A stretch of 64,000 nt of DNA from Euglena gracilis (Eukaryota; Euglenida; Euglenophyceae; Euglenales). Location: the NCBI GenBank assembly GCA_039621445.1, contig CP154957.1:2040504-2104503 (forward strand). The letters are read 5' to 3'. Both the position numbers and the translations under genes were made by a program. Below are positions 21,917 through 31,807 of this stretch, piece by piece. Under the pieces are notes generated by a model that did no database searches, had not been told where the DNA came from, and was given only the letters and a program-made list of their open reading frames with translations. Each line of letters begins with the position of its first letter. Position 1 is the stretch's first letter.

Positions 21917-21993
21917 CTGGGCCGGGATGAAGCCCTGCAAGACACTCGAACCATGCCAATTGTCCTTGGAGTCCCAGGCGAACGAGGCCACTT
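21917..21993 (-). CDS. Internal exon, unknown
   Basis: The minus frame reads V-A-S-F-A-W-D-S-K-D-N-W-H-G-S-S-V-L-Q-G, then F-I-P-A-Q before a CAG|GTTGGC donor. Third-position bias is strong. The acceptor is taken as ATGGTCAG at 21994. It does not join in frame to the block at 22027-22073. Confidence 0.58.
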
Positions 21994-22026
21994 CTGACCA
22001 TTTCTGACCACCCGACGCCCACACAC

Positions 22027-22073
22027 GTGCTCCGGCACGACTCGGCGGGCCCCCTTCAGCTGGATGTACACGA
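22027..22073 (-). CDS. Short internal exon, unknown
   Basis: The minus frame reads V-Y-I-Q-L-K-G-A-R-R-V-V-P-E-H between the acceptor TGGGCCCAG and the donor CAC|GTGTGT. Only 33 bases separate it from the next block at 21993, and the two frames disagree. An unusual mini-intron, a frameshift or a sequencing error is possible. Confidence 0.5.
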
Positions 22074-22852
22074 CTGGGCCCAGGGGGTCGCACCTCCCCG
22101 AGCACAATGGCAATGGAAAAATGCACAGTTTGGAGAGGCAGCCTCATGCCAATCCTCCCTCCCCAAGCAATGGTACTGAATGAGGGGGCGGGGGTGAACC
22201 CCCCCACGCCCCTCACATAAATGTGACCACCCCCCCCCCTTTTCGGCCGTTTTCCTTTCAAGTTCTGATGTTCCGCCGAAAGGATTTCGGATGTTTGCGC
22301 ACCGTGCAGCCTGTATGGGTACCCCGCATTCAAGGGATTCGGGAGGGTTGGCAAAAAATATTAAGGTTGGGATTTTAGGCCTAAATTGGGCATGATTGAC
22401 TGAAATTAGATTTGTAATTAGGCAAAAATTTGGTCCAAATTTAGGCTGACAAATTGGGCTCAACCGTAAACATTTTGCATTTTATGCATGTTCTTCCTGG
22501 CGTCTTTCGATTTTTTTTTCTGGTGGTTAATATTTTCGCCTCTGAAACTTACGTATTGTGGACCAGCTGATTTTTTCTAATTTTTTGTCATCTTTGCCAA
22601 GTTGGGCAACTGACACACATATATATGTATGTATATATAACCTGTGTGTTCCTAAAATTTTTATAACAACGTATTTTAGCCCTTGGCACCCCAAACAAGG
22701 TTGAACTTGCACTTTTTGCATTCATTTTCATTTTTTTTTGCGTCGCTTTTATTGTGAGTACAGGATACCCTGAATCCCTCCCCCCCCCCCCCGGTGCTCC
22801 ACCCGGACCCCCCCCCCCAGTCACCAAGCTTCAGAAAACATTCGGTGCCGAC

Positions 22853-23050
22853 CCCTGGCCTTCCCCTGCAGCTCCACAGCCGGCAGCTGCCCCGCGGGGT
22901 ACACCCGTTGCACCGTCGGCAGGGCACAGCTCGGGAGGGCGGCGTGGGGCCGCCAGGGCCCGACCGCCGCGGCAAACTCGAGGGCGATGGGGTGCTGGGC
23001 GGGGTCGTTCATGGCGAGGGGCCGCGGCCACGCCCAGGCGGACGATGGCC
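22853..23050 (-). CDS. Large internal exon, unknown
   Basis: Almost every codon ends in G or C. The minus frame reads M-N-D-P-A-Q-H-P-I-A-L-E-F-A-A-A-V-G-P-W, then R-V-Y-P-A-G-Q-L-P-A-V-E-L. The donor is near AGG|GTCGGC. No AG acceptor occurs to its right until the tandem repeat at 23078-23312, whose units contain TTTTTATCGCAG. M-N-D could alternatively be a start. Confidence 0.68.
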
Positions 23051-23077
23051 CAGAGTGTCGGTTGTCCCCGAAAATAC

Positions 23078-23312
23078 GATACAAAACCGCGATAAAAATA
23101 CGATTAAAAACTGCGATAAAAATTCGATTAAAAACTGCGTAAAAATACGATTAAAAACTGCGGTAAAAATACGAGAGAAAAAACTACGGTAAAAATACGA
23201 TTAAAAACTGCGGTAAAAATACGATACAAAACCGCGATAAAAATACAATTAAAAACTGCGATAAAAATACGATTAAAAACTGCGGTAAAAATACCATAAA
23301 TACGATAAAAAA
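23078..23312. repeat. Tandem repeat, about 24-base unit
   Basis: Array of roughly ten units of the type AAAATACGATTAAAAACTGCG. Read on the minus strand, most units carry TTTTTA(C/T)CGCAG, an acceptor-like sequence, immediately upstream of the coding block at 22853-23050. Confidence 0.85.
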
Positions 23313-23379
23313 AACGTCCAACACCACTTTGGACTCATCCTCAAATGTCGCACCACTATGCGGTTTGAAAAGCAACTTT

Positions 23380-23640
23380 TTTTAAAAAAAGACCCGGGGT
23401 CAGGACCACCCATCCAGTGGGGGGAGGGGGGTGGTGCACACTTTTGGGGGGGGGGGTCGAAAAATTTGGCGAAAGTAGAGGAAAAGCCTCCTCCAGGGGT
23501 ATTACACTCGGCCCAACCCCCACCCCCCGGGAAGGGGGGCGGACTCCCCCTCGGGTCACCAAATTTGGAAAAAATGCATCGGTCTCATGCCGGGCAGGGG
23601 GATCACCCAAAATTAACTTTCAAAAAATATCGAGTGATTC
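23380..23640. other. C/G-run region, no gene seen
   Basis: G and C homopolymer runs with short GACC/GGTC motifs resemble degraded element edges, but termini could not be defined. No coding bias. Confidence 0.4.
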
Positions 23641-24011
23641 TTGAATCAAACATATGAAAAAACCTCATTTCTTTGTGTTGTTTGACATATTGGGAATGCT
23701 ACAATATGTCAGGCAGCTGGCAAAACAAAAACCACACTCCATATGCTTCACATGCTCCATATCTATATCCATCCGGATGGTTTCAGGTGAAGAAGGGCTC
23801 ACATGGCATGTAGGCATTCAGGTATTAAAAAGGGGGAAACACTGGTGGAACAAGCTCATTGAACATGGTTCACGACAGAAGGCAACCATTCTTTGCCTGG
23901 GCACGAGTGCAGGACAGAACCTTGCAGCTCCGAGCTGAGATCCTGCAAATGAAAGGGTTGGCTGTGTAAAAGAGGTTTTTGCCGGTTGGCTCCAGCAAAA
24001 ACGGCTCCCAC

Positions 24012-24408
24012 CAGGCTTTTGCTTAAGGACCCCGGGGGGGGTACTGGCTAGCCAATCGGCTAGACACTGGAAAAAGTGGACTAGCTAGACCCCCCCTCCC
24101 CCCGGGGGGGGGGGGGGGGGGGGTCCGGGGGTCCCCCGGACTGAAAAAAACAATTTTCCCCCGGAGGAAAAATGAGGGTTTTAACAGGTTTTTGGCTGAT
24201 TTTGTTCCAAAAATTCCCAAAAATGGCCAAAAACGGGCATTTTTGGCGATTTTTGGGGGTCCCAAAAAAATTTTTCCACTAGCTAGCCCTGCTAGCAGAC
24301 CCCCCCCGGGGGGGGTCTGCTAGAAAACCCACTAGCCAAATTTGGACTAGCTGCAGTCCAGCCCCCCCCGGGGGGGGGGGGTACTGCAATCCCTTAAGCA
24401 AAAGCCTG
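24012..24408. mobile_element. MITE, CAGGCTTTTGCTTAAG family
   Basis: 397 bases. Perfect ends CAGGCTTTTGCTTAAG / CTTAAGCAAAAGCCTG. Exact 8-base duplication GCTCCCAC at 24004-24011 and 24409-24416. The interior is as in the copies at 20655 and 62069, with runs of more than twenty G, and it lacks the GGCGCTTCGCGCC core. Confidence 0.93.
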
Positions 24409-24556
24409 GCTCCCACCACGAGCTGGCATGATTTTCAAAGCAAAACCGGCAGCATCAATGCAGCAATTTAGCCGCAAGAACCATCCTTCACAGAGTATGT
24501 GCCCTGAGCAGAGCACACACTGAGGTGGCAGATCGCACACAAGGAATTTGCATTTA

Positions 24557-25346
24557 TTGCAAAAACTGGCTCCTACACTAGACAAGTGTGGGGGGGGGGT
24601 GGGGGGGTGGGGGGCAGGGGGGGGGGGGGGGGGGGGGGGGAGGGTAGGTAGGTAAATGTCTAGCCTGGGCTTCCGTTTTTTGCAACATTGGGTAGTGATA
24701 ATGGGGGGGCGGGGGAGGGGTAAGTGCGGGGGGGGGGGCAGCCCCCCCCCCCCCCGCCTCGGTGGCCATAGGCCACCGGACCCCCCATCGGTGGACGTGG
24801 GCATGGATAATGTGATGGAGGCCATCGTGGAGATGAGCGCCGACACGCTGATGAAGGTGCACGAGATGCAGCGCCAGCTGACCCGCATCAGCCCCCGCGA
24901 GGTGCCCACGGCGCCCCGAGAAATGACGCCCTATCTGTCATTTTTGTCAGAACAGACTCCAATTTTTCACAAAAAAATATCATTTTCACAAAAAAATATC
25001 AAAAATTTTCAGGTTTAAATTCGTAGTTTTTAGGAGTGGAGAAAAAAAGTGCAACGTCAAAAAAAAATTGCACCAAGTTTTGGCACAATCAAATTTTATT
25101 GACATTTTTTCTCTTGGAATTTTTTTGTATTTTCATTGGCTTTTTTTTGCTTCAAAAACCTACGACAATCAAAGCTTCCATAAAGTTGTTAAAATTTGGA
25201 AGGTGTCAAAAAATTCGGTTTTTGGGGTACCAAAATGAGTCCAAAATACACCCGGCGCCGAGCCCACACTGGTGGGGGGGTGTGAGGGGTGTGGGGGGTG
25301 TGGGGGGGTGTTGGGGGTAAATCTAGTGTAGGAGCCAGTTTTTGCA
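24557..25346. mobile_element. Long inverted-repeat element enclosing a gene fragment
   Basis: Bounded by a perfect 26-base inverted repeat (TTGCAAAAACTGGCTCC.. at 24557-24582 and its mirror at 25321-25346). The interior has G runs, a GGTGGCCATAGGCCACC palindrome, a plus-strand coding-like block, and an AT-rich right half. No target duplication was seen. The arrangement resembles a non-autonomous transposon that captured an exon; alternatively it is an intron hairpin. Confidence 0.7.
24766..24923 (+). CDS. Plus-strand coding fragment inside an element
   Basis: The only clear plus-strand coding signal. The frame reads V-D-V-G-M-D-N-V-M-E-A-I-V-E-M-S-A-D-T-L and then M-K-V-H-E-M-Q-R-Q-L-T-R-I-S-P-R. 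All but a couple of its codons end in G or C. An acceptor-like GGCCATAG precedes it, but the block ends at GCGCCCCGAG with no GT donor, as expected for a captured fragment. Predicted helical; family unknown. Confidence 0.6.
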
Positions 25347-25434
25347 ATACCTCGGAATTGGGCAAAAATGTGTGCGTTTGCGCAGATCAACATTTTTCCA
25401 CACCGGGTAAAACAAAAATATTTTTGATACGTAC

Positions 25435-25559
25435 CTCGCGATGCCCGTTATGGAACAAGAACGTTTCGAAGGTTTCGGAATCCTCCTAACAAGCTGTGCG
25501 ATACGGCCAGAGTGCAGATTCGTGTCTTGTTTGTCAAACAGGTGGGTTGCACACACCAA
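25435..25559 (-). CDS. Internal exon, basic, unknown
   Basis: The acceptor is GGCGTAACAG and the donor GCGAG|GTACGT. The minus frame reads H-L-F-D-K-Q-D-T-N-L-H-S-G-R-I-A-Q-L-V-R and then R-I-P-K-P-S-K-R-S. Splice sites are good, but third-position bias is lower than in neighbouring exons. Confidence 0.48.
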
Positions 25560-25807
25560 CTGTTACGCCTATGGAAATTAGCGTGAACGTACTTGCTGTA
25601 ATTGCAGGGTGATTGCATACTAGTTTTGAACCCGAGCAATTTCACATTTGGACGATGTGATGTCAGTTAAACTAGACGATGATTCTTATTGTGGCATGAA
25701 AAATCGTTTCAGGTGCACTACCGCTTCTAATGAACTGAAATATGTGTACACCGATGGAACGTTCACGTCACACAACTTTATGAAATGAGTATCGATTGCG
25801 CATATCG

Positions 25808-25878
25808 ACACATGTGTATTTGTGTAAGTGGATGGTCGCAAATGCACACATCCACCACTTGCACAAATACACATGTGG
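25808..25878. repeat. Near-perfect hairpin
   Basis: CGACACATGTGTATTTGTG..AAGTGGATGG is mirrored by CATCCACCACTTGCACAAATACACATGTGGTCG, giving arms of about 28 bases around a short loop. It may be a small foldback element or a structured intron segment. Confidence 0.7.
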
Positions 25879-26430
25879 TCGATGTCAAAAAAATAAAATT
25901 CGCTCAGATCCGTCGCCGTCGTGCTCCCACTCGCTCAAAATTCTGGATGCGTCACCAAATTCAAAATTTTCGACACGCGGGCAAATGCGCACATCGACCC
26001 AAAAAAAGCTGAAGTGCGAGATCCGCCGCCTGAGGCGCACTCAGGAGTATCGAGAGAGACAGCTCACTCCAGACCCACACCCACCAGACCACTCTCTTCA
26101 GACCCTTTTTCCAACATATTTTTGGCACAAAGAACATCGCCATCATTATATCCTCATTGTCCAGCCAGGACAACAAGGCTTCGCACACAGAGCAGGGGAT
26201 TCGGCCTTGAGACCCATCAGGCTGGGGGGCTTTCGACGCCCACCTGCCTGTGTGCTAAACCGTGGTGCCCCAAATCGGTTTCTCGACCTTGAAACTCAGA
26301 ATCAGCCCCACGGCCCCCACCCCACTCCAGGGTGGCTGAAAGCAGAGCTAAATGCCTTCGGTTTGACATGATTGCCCCCGGGCGCAAGGGGGCCACTGCA
26401 CACCTCCAGCCTCAAAGCACATGACCCCAC

Positions 26431-26514
26431 CTCGCCGTCGTCCTTGTACCTGTGCAGGCTGCAGTGCAGCTGACCAACACAGGCCTTGGGGACGAAGAAC
26501 TGGGCACGGGAGGC
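26431..26514 (-). CDS. Internal exon, unknown
   Basis: 84 bases, 28 codons. The acceptor is TACCCACAG and the donor GGCGAG|GTGGGG, with an alternative ACAG|GTACAA at 26449. The minus frame reads A-Q-F-F-V-P-K-A-C-V-G-Q-L-H-C-S-L-H-R-Y and then K-D-D-G-E. Strong G/C-ending codons. Confidence 0.68.
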
Positions 26515-26835
26515 CTGTGGGTAAGTTATGGGCCCACTTGATGAGGAAGGGAATGCGAGAAACGTGTTCAATCAGAAAACTGACTCTGAAAAAAAGAAAT
26601 GCCCCCTCATACACAGGCTGGTGGGACAGGGAAATCTGTTTGCACAAATTTTATCTTTCTACCTGATTGATTTGTGGAAATGAAACGGTGAACAGTGAAA
26701 AGGGAAATGAAACAGTGAAAAGAGGGTACTTCATCCTGCGAACAGCGGTCCTAGCACAAAAAAAAACAGGTGGGATAGCCAAGCAGCCGTGTTTCGTCAT
26801 ACAATTGAGGCTTTCTGTGAGTACAAAAAAGGAAC

Positions 26836-27316
26836 CAGGGAATTTCTTAAGGACCCCCCCCACCGGGGGGGTCCAGCCTCCGGCTGGCAAAAGGGCTGCT
26901 GGCTGGAAACGAGCTGCTGGATGGAACCCCCCCCCCCCGGGGGGATAGTGGGGGGGGGGGGGTGGGTCCGGGGCTGGAGGGGGCTGGGCTGGGCTGGGTC
27001 GGTGAAAAACAAAATTTTATTTTGCCTTCTCGACATTTTGATGGATGGAGCTAGATCAAGGCTGGGGGGCTGTGAAGCAGGAAGCTGTGATGAGGGGAAA
27101 AATGCAGGGATAGGTGAGCTGGGCAGCCCATTTGGCTGGCCAGCCTGCGGCCGGCTGACCCAGCCTTCAGCCGGGCTGGACCCGACTTTATTTCACTCGA
27201 CCCCCCCCCCTGGGGGGCTCCCAGCCCGAATTTGTGCTGCTGGCTGGATTTGAGCTGCTGGCTGGCTGGACCCCCCCCCTGGGGGTAGGGTACCCTCCGG
27301 CTTAAGAAATCCCCTG
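26836..27316. mobile_element. MITE, CAGGGAATTTCTTAAGGACC type
   Basis: 481 bases with ends CAGGGAATTTCTTAAG and CTTAAGAAATCCCCTG. Exact duplication AAAGGAAC at 26828-26835 and 27317-27324. The interior is rich in GCTGCTGGCTGGA / CAGCCTCCGGCTGG repeats and C/G runs. The termini follow the same plan as the CAGGCTTTTGCTTAAGGACC family, but the interior differs. Confidence 0.9.
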
Positions 27317-27324
27317 AAAGGAAC

Positions 27325-28385
27325 CCAGGGAAGGGTTTGGTGGTTTAAGCCAGCATGCTCCCCTCCTTCCCCAGGCACAGCCACACATTTTCACATCGTA
27401 TCGTCGATTTTCAAGAAAATTATTTTCCAAAAAAATCCTCCAAAGAGCCCCCTTGCCCTGGGCATGCCGTGCCATTGGCACGCCCCCTGTGTCAACGGTA
27501 CAATTCCAGAACAGCACCTGACGCTTCCATTGAAGCATTGTGACGTTGACACAGTATTTTGTGACACACACGTTGACGCCCATTCCCAGAAAAAGGAAAC
27601 TACAACTCTGAAAAAATATCACTGAAATCAGGTATTTTGCCACCCAATACATGGCACAAATCCTGTTCAGTGAAAGTCATTGAAAAAGACGGATCCTGTT
27701 CGATGATAATCAACAAATTCAGAAACTTTTTAGAAACGCCCACAAACTAGGAAAATTTTTGGAAATGCCCTGAAAATAGCAACTCTGATCAATTTCCACA
27801 CCAATTTCTTCTGCCCAATCATGCACCTTACACCGGGGGGTTGCTTAGCAACCCCCCCGGGGGGGGGGGTCCGGCTCAGAGGCTGATTTTATTTTTGTGG
27901 GCTGCCCCCGTTCCGGCTGGAAATGGGTTCGACCCCGAACTGGATGCCGGAAATCTAAACCGCAAGAAATAAAAAAAAAACTACCAATTGTGTAAAAAAC
28001 CCCCGTCGACCTTTGGGCTGACGTATATTCAAAACAGAGTGAGTCAAAGATGAAGCACTATGTGCACCGCTGCCAAATTGGCTGGAATGAATTTGTGGAA
28101 CAATGGAGGGGGTCGCACTGGAGAAACTGCGCCTTGATTACCCCCCCCCCAGCAAGCACCTCCTGACGATTGTAATTTGTTCTTGTAATTTGTCGGGATT
28201 TGTCGGGATATTTGTCGGGATTTGTCGGGGTTTGTTGAGGTTTGCTGGGACTTGATGGTATTGTTGGGATTTGTCAGGATTTGTCGGGGTTTGTCGGGGT
28301 TTGCTGCTGGAGGTCTTGTCCTTGAATTGAACATTATGCCCTAAAAGAAGGGGACTTCAACGGAGAGGGGTTTGAAAGCACACCG
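27325..28385. other. Intronic stretch without recognised gene
   Basis: AT-rich sequence with a GTGTCAACG / CGTTGACAC motif group at 27480-27580 like the interior of the element at 14552, a GGTTGCTTAGCAACC palindrome at about 27839-27853, and a TTTGTCGGGA minisatellite at 28180-28315. No coding bias was found. Confidence 0.5.
28180..28315. repeat. TTTGTCGGGA minisatellite
   Basis: About a dozen imperfect copies of a 9 to 11 base unit TTTGTCGGG(A/G). Non-coding. Confidence 0.75.
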
Positions 28386-28388
28386 CAC

Positions 28389-28468
28389 CTGTCCCCCGGC
28401 ATTGAGTGGCAGGGTGCGCCGCACGTCGAAGCAGCAGACCGAGAGGTAGCCATCGGTGAAGAGGCCTC
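28389..28468 (-). CDS. Internal exon, C2-like
   Basis: The minus frame reads F-T-D-G-Y-L-S-V-C-C-F-D-V-R-R-T-L-P-L-N and ends GGACAG|GTGCGG. G/C third positions dominate. Y-L-S-V-x-x-F-D-V resembles a C2 middle strand. The acceptor is probably AAGGAG. Confidence 0.62.
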
Positions 28469-28765
28469 CTTCAGCGTGGCACATTCAGGCACTTTGATTC
28501 AACCCATCCAACACACCTCCTCTCGAGGCAAAAGAGCCGTCAAACAGGGGACAAAAAAAGATGAGAAACCACCAAAATTCCAGTCCCTCGTTTTCTGTAT
28601 TTTTATTTCTCAGTTCAGAAAATTTCTTGGCCAATTTGGAATTCATCAATTTGTTTTTCTTTCGTCCGGGGCTTGCGCACTGGTGGCACAATTCTGGTTT
28701 CTTCTTCATTTGGAAATTCACCCCCTCCGTCGATATTGCTGCTGCTGCTAAAAGCCTGGGCAGCG

Positions 28766-28848
28766 GAGCACATGCAACTGGACGCAGTGGAACACGCTTG
28801 GCTCAGGAACCGGGTCGGTGACGTTGGCCAGGATGGCACAGAGGTGCA
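28766..28848 (-). CDS. Internal exon, unknown
   Basis: After the acceptor GCACCTTTGCAG the minus frame reads V-H-L-C-A-I-L-A-N-V-T-D-P-V-P-E-P-S and V-F-H-C-V-Q-L. The donor may be CAT|GTGCTC (same hexamer as at 32776). Alternatively the frame runs to a TAG at about 28749, preceded by CAGGCTTTT. Confidence 0.58.
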
Positions 28849-29474
28849 CTGCAAAGGTGCATGAGGGGCAAAAGGCGACAACACGCCCATTAGCAGGCCC
28901 ACCAGTCTGCAGGCAAAGAGACAAACCGCAAAGCAAAGCCTTTTCTAACCAGGCACTGTTGGCAATCCAATCCATTCCCGGGGGAGACATTGCCTTAGGG
29001 CATCTGTCAAAACAGGCACCCCCCCCCTGCCTGTGGGGTCTGCTGCCCCTCATCCCGTGCGAATCTGGACGTCCCGATCCCTGTTTGTGTCCGCCAAATG
29101 TCGGAACCACCATATCAGCCTGGAGCGACCACTTCGATCCGAATTTGTCCAGCCCAAAGCCAAGGGAAACCTGCTTTTTGGCAGTTTTCTTTTTTCTTTG
29201 AATTCTGCCGGTCAATAATTTCGACTTAGGAAATTTTCACATTTGTACCAGATGTGAAATTTGGTACATCTGGTACATGTTGTGAAATGCACAACAGTTT
29301 TTTGGTACATTTCCGAAAAAATGGAACTGTTCCATGGGTCCAAACCTCTTTGTCATTTTAGTGTTTTCGGGGCCAACAAGTCCACACTTTTTTGGAATCT
29401 GCATATTCCCAAAACTATAAAAATTTTGTTTTTGGATTTTGTTGCCGACGACCACGGCGCCGCACGCCCCTCCA

Positions 29475-29551
29475 CCTGTGCGGGGCTGTGGGCTGAACGG
29501 GATGGAGTCCGGGCAGTGCAGCGTGCAGCTGAGCTCCTGCGGGACCTCCAC
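29475..29551 (-). CDS. Internal exon bordering an element
   Basis: The acceptor is GACACCCAG and the donor ACAG|GTGGAG; 77 bases. The minus frame reads V-E-V-P-Q-E-L-S-C-T-L-H-C-P-D-S-I-P-F-S. Codons are nearly all G/C-ending. The acceptor CAG coincides with the apparent edge of the element at 29552. Confidence 0.7.
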
Positions 29552-29846
29552 CTGGGTGTCGCTTAGGGACCCCTCGGGCAGTCCCCCAGCTGACCCCAAC
29601 CCACCCACCCACCCACCCCTGGGGGGCCCCCCTGGGGGGGTCCCGGGGGACCCTCAAAAAATTGGCCGAAAAATCGCGAAAAGGACTAAAAAAAATAGCA
29701 CTTTTTCGGCGCCTTTGGCGCCGAAAAGTATATCCCCCCCGGGGGGACCCCCCCTGGGGGGGGGGGGCTCGGCCGGACCCATCCACCCACCCTACCCCCC
29801 CCCCCTTCCCCCCCGGGGGTCCACGACTAAAAAAACCCCTGCACCC
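29552..29846. mobile_element. Element with GGCGCCTTTGGCGCC core
   Basis: The left edge CTGGGTGTCGCTTAGGGACC resembles CAGGCTTTTGCTTAAGGACC, and the right edge is GGGTCCACGACTAAAAAAACCCCTG. The centre has CGGCGCCTTTGGCGCCG between AT-rich blocks and C/G runs. No matching 8-base duplication could be read. Its centre matches the element at 33070. Confidence 0.6.
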
Positions 29847-30050
29847 ATCCCCCCACTGGGTGGGGGCACCCTGGGCGGCCACCTATAATATGATGGGACC
29901 GTCGGTCATTTTTCATTTGCCTCCAGTTTTTTCATGAGGTGCTCTTCCTTTTCCACATGCAAAGCAACATTGCAATCCTCCACATTCATTTGGACCTGTT
30001 TTTGAAGGTCACACAGGGGTGACATGGATGTATGGAGACAACTCACAGAG

Positions 30051-30201
30051 GGGGGGGGAAATGCAACTTGGCCCTTCAAATTATGCAAGTCAAAAAAATG
30101 CAAAAAAAATGCAAAAAAAAATGCAAAAAAATGCAAATTTCGGGAAAAGCCGATTATGCAAAAAAAATGCAAATTATGCAAGTTGCATTTCCCCCCCCCT
30201 G
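30051..30201. mobile_element. Foldback element with AAATGCAACTTG arms
   Basis: GGGGGGGGAAATGCAACTTG on the left is mirrored by CAAGTTGCATTTCCCCCCCC on the right. The flanks ACTCACAG and GCTCACAG agree at seven of eight. The interior is AAAAAATGC repeats. Small non-autonomous element. Confidence 0.75.
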
Positions 30202-30337
30202 CTCACAGAGGGGGGGGGTGTTGGAATCCCGCCACCAAGGACACATCCTCCTGTCAGGTTGACCTGCAAACCAGTGCCGCACAAAAGTGGGAAGGGGTTC
30301 CCAGCCCCTGTGGCTTAAGCGACGCCCTGACCCCGAC

Positions 30338-30422
30338 CTGAAGCAGCCGCATGTCGATCTGCTGGAAGATGGGGCTCGGCTCTGGGGGCGAGAGGCGCAG
30401 CCACTCCGTTTGGCCACGGAAC
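30338..30422 (-). CDS. Internal exon, C2 C-terminal strands
   Basis: The minus frame reads T-E-W-L-R-L-S-P-P-E-P-S-P-I-F-Q-Q-I-D-M and then R-L-L-Q before CTTCAG|GTCGGG. The acceptor may be CACACCAG at 30423. W-L-R-L..I-D-M-R-L-L is the typical end of a C2 domain. Its phase does not match the exon at 30842, so an unseen exon or another acceptor is likely. Confidence 0.62.
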
Positions 30423-30841
30423 CTGGTGTGGCATGTTTTTTGTGCGGGCGGCACAACACACGTGTGGGTACCACTGCAGTTTTGATCTGGTGGCCTCAAC
30501 CGAAGGGCCCCGAAAAATGCCACTGGTTTGATGAATGGTCACAACCACACTCACATACACGTATGGCGCTGACTGTGGGTGGTGACTGAGAGTGGGGGGG
30601 GGATAAGAACTTGGGGAAATCTCCACGGGGGGTCACAAGTTTAAGTGCATGCAATTTCCTCTGTGGTGTCTCTCTGTCTCTTCCACTCGGCAACTTTTCC
30701 AATATTATGCTCAAATGTGTCCACAGCCGAAGCTCAGTTTGTACCACTGCACGAAACATGACCCGCTTGGGGTTGGACAGGGGTTTGGCCGGTCATCAGC
30801 GCCCCACCCTTGGCAAATGTTCACCGGGGATGCCAACCCAC

Positions 30842-30953
30842 CTTTCAAATCCTTGCTGTGGACCGAGACGAGGAGGTAGTCGGGGTGTGGCGCCCCCAGC
30901 AGGAACTCCACGGCCGCGTTCCAAACGGTGGTGGAGCCGGCTTGGCCGGTCGC
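30842..30953 (-). CDS. Internal exon, C2 domain middle
   Basis: The acceptor is CTGCGCCAG and the donor GAAAG|GTGGGT. The minus frame reads T-T-V-W-N-A-A-V-E-F-L-L-G-A-P-H-P-D-Y-L and then L-V-S-V-H-S-K-D-L-K. V-W-N-x-x-x-x-F..L-x-V-x-V-x-x-x-D is the C2 strand 4 to 6 signature. It joins in phase 0 to the exon at 32777-32858. Confidence 0.78.
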
Positions 30954-31461
30954 CTGGCGCAGTGAAGGTTACAGGCAGGCCGCCAGGCCAGCCAGCAGGC
31001 AGGCCGGCACCCCACACACTCACCAACCCCCCAAACCCATCCGCCATGACGTCGCCCATGACGTCCCCTTGCCCGAAATGGTTTCTTCAACCGAGAATAC
31101 TGGTTTTTCCTGAAGAGGGTTAAGAGAAATCCCCCCTACCCAACGCGTTTTTACTGCACGTTTCCCACGTGGTAGGCAAGCAGGCAGGCAGGCAGGCAGG
31201 CAGGCTGGCTGGCTGGTGTTGACTGGCAGGCCGCCAAGCCAGGCAACCAGGTGGGTAGCCAGGGCAGGCGGGTGGGTGGCCGGGAGCAGTCAGGCAATTG
31301 AGAATTTTTTTCGGAGGGGAGGGGACAGCACAGATGCCAGAAAATTGGGGTTCCTTCCCCGGGGGGGGGGAGCCAATCTGTCCCCAGGAGCAAGCGACCA
31401 AAGCAGCGGTGAGGAGGGAGACCTCGCTTAAATGACACCCTGTAAAACAACTATTGTTAAT

Positions 31462-31466
31462 TATCG

Positions 31467-31504
<38 letters not shown>

Positions 31505-31585
31505 ATTGCCATTGTCATTGTCATTGTCATTTTCATTGTCATTGTCATTGTCATTGTCATTCTTCTTCTTCTTCTTCTTCTCCTT
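31462..31585. repeat. (TTG)n, (TCATTG)n and (TTC)n microsatellites
   Basis: Three adjacent simple repeats in a row. The poly-C, -H or -N translations are artefacts. Confidence 0.95.
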
Positions 31586-31807
31586 CTTCTTATATAATAA
31601 ATTCGCTGCAAAATAACATATGAAGAAAAAATAATTAATAGCCATGTATATAGCGAATTTATTGTATCATACCTGTTATTTATTATTAAATAATAAATTC
31701 TCTGTTAAATAACAATAATAGGATCACAAGTTCCCATATCGATGAAATTGGGTGTGCGCCACCACTCATTTTTTAGGACTTTATAGGATCCTTTTGACTG
31801 ACCCCCA

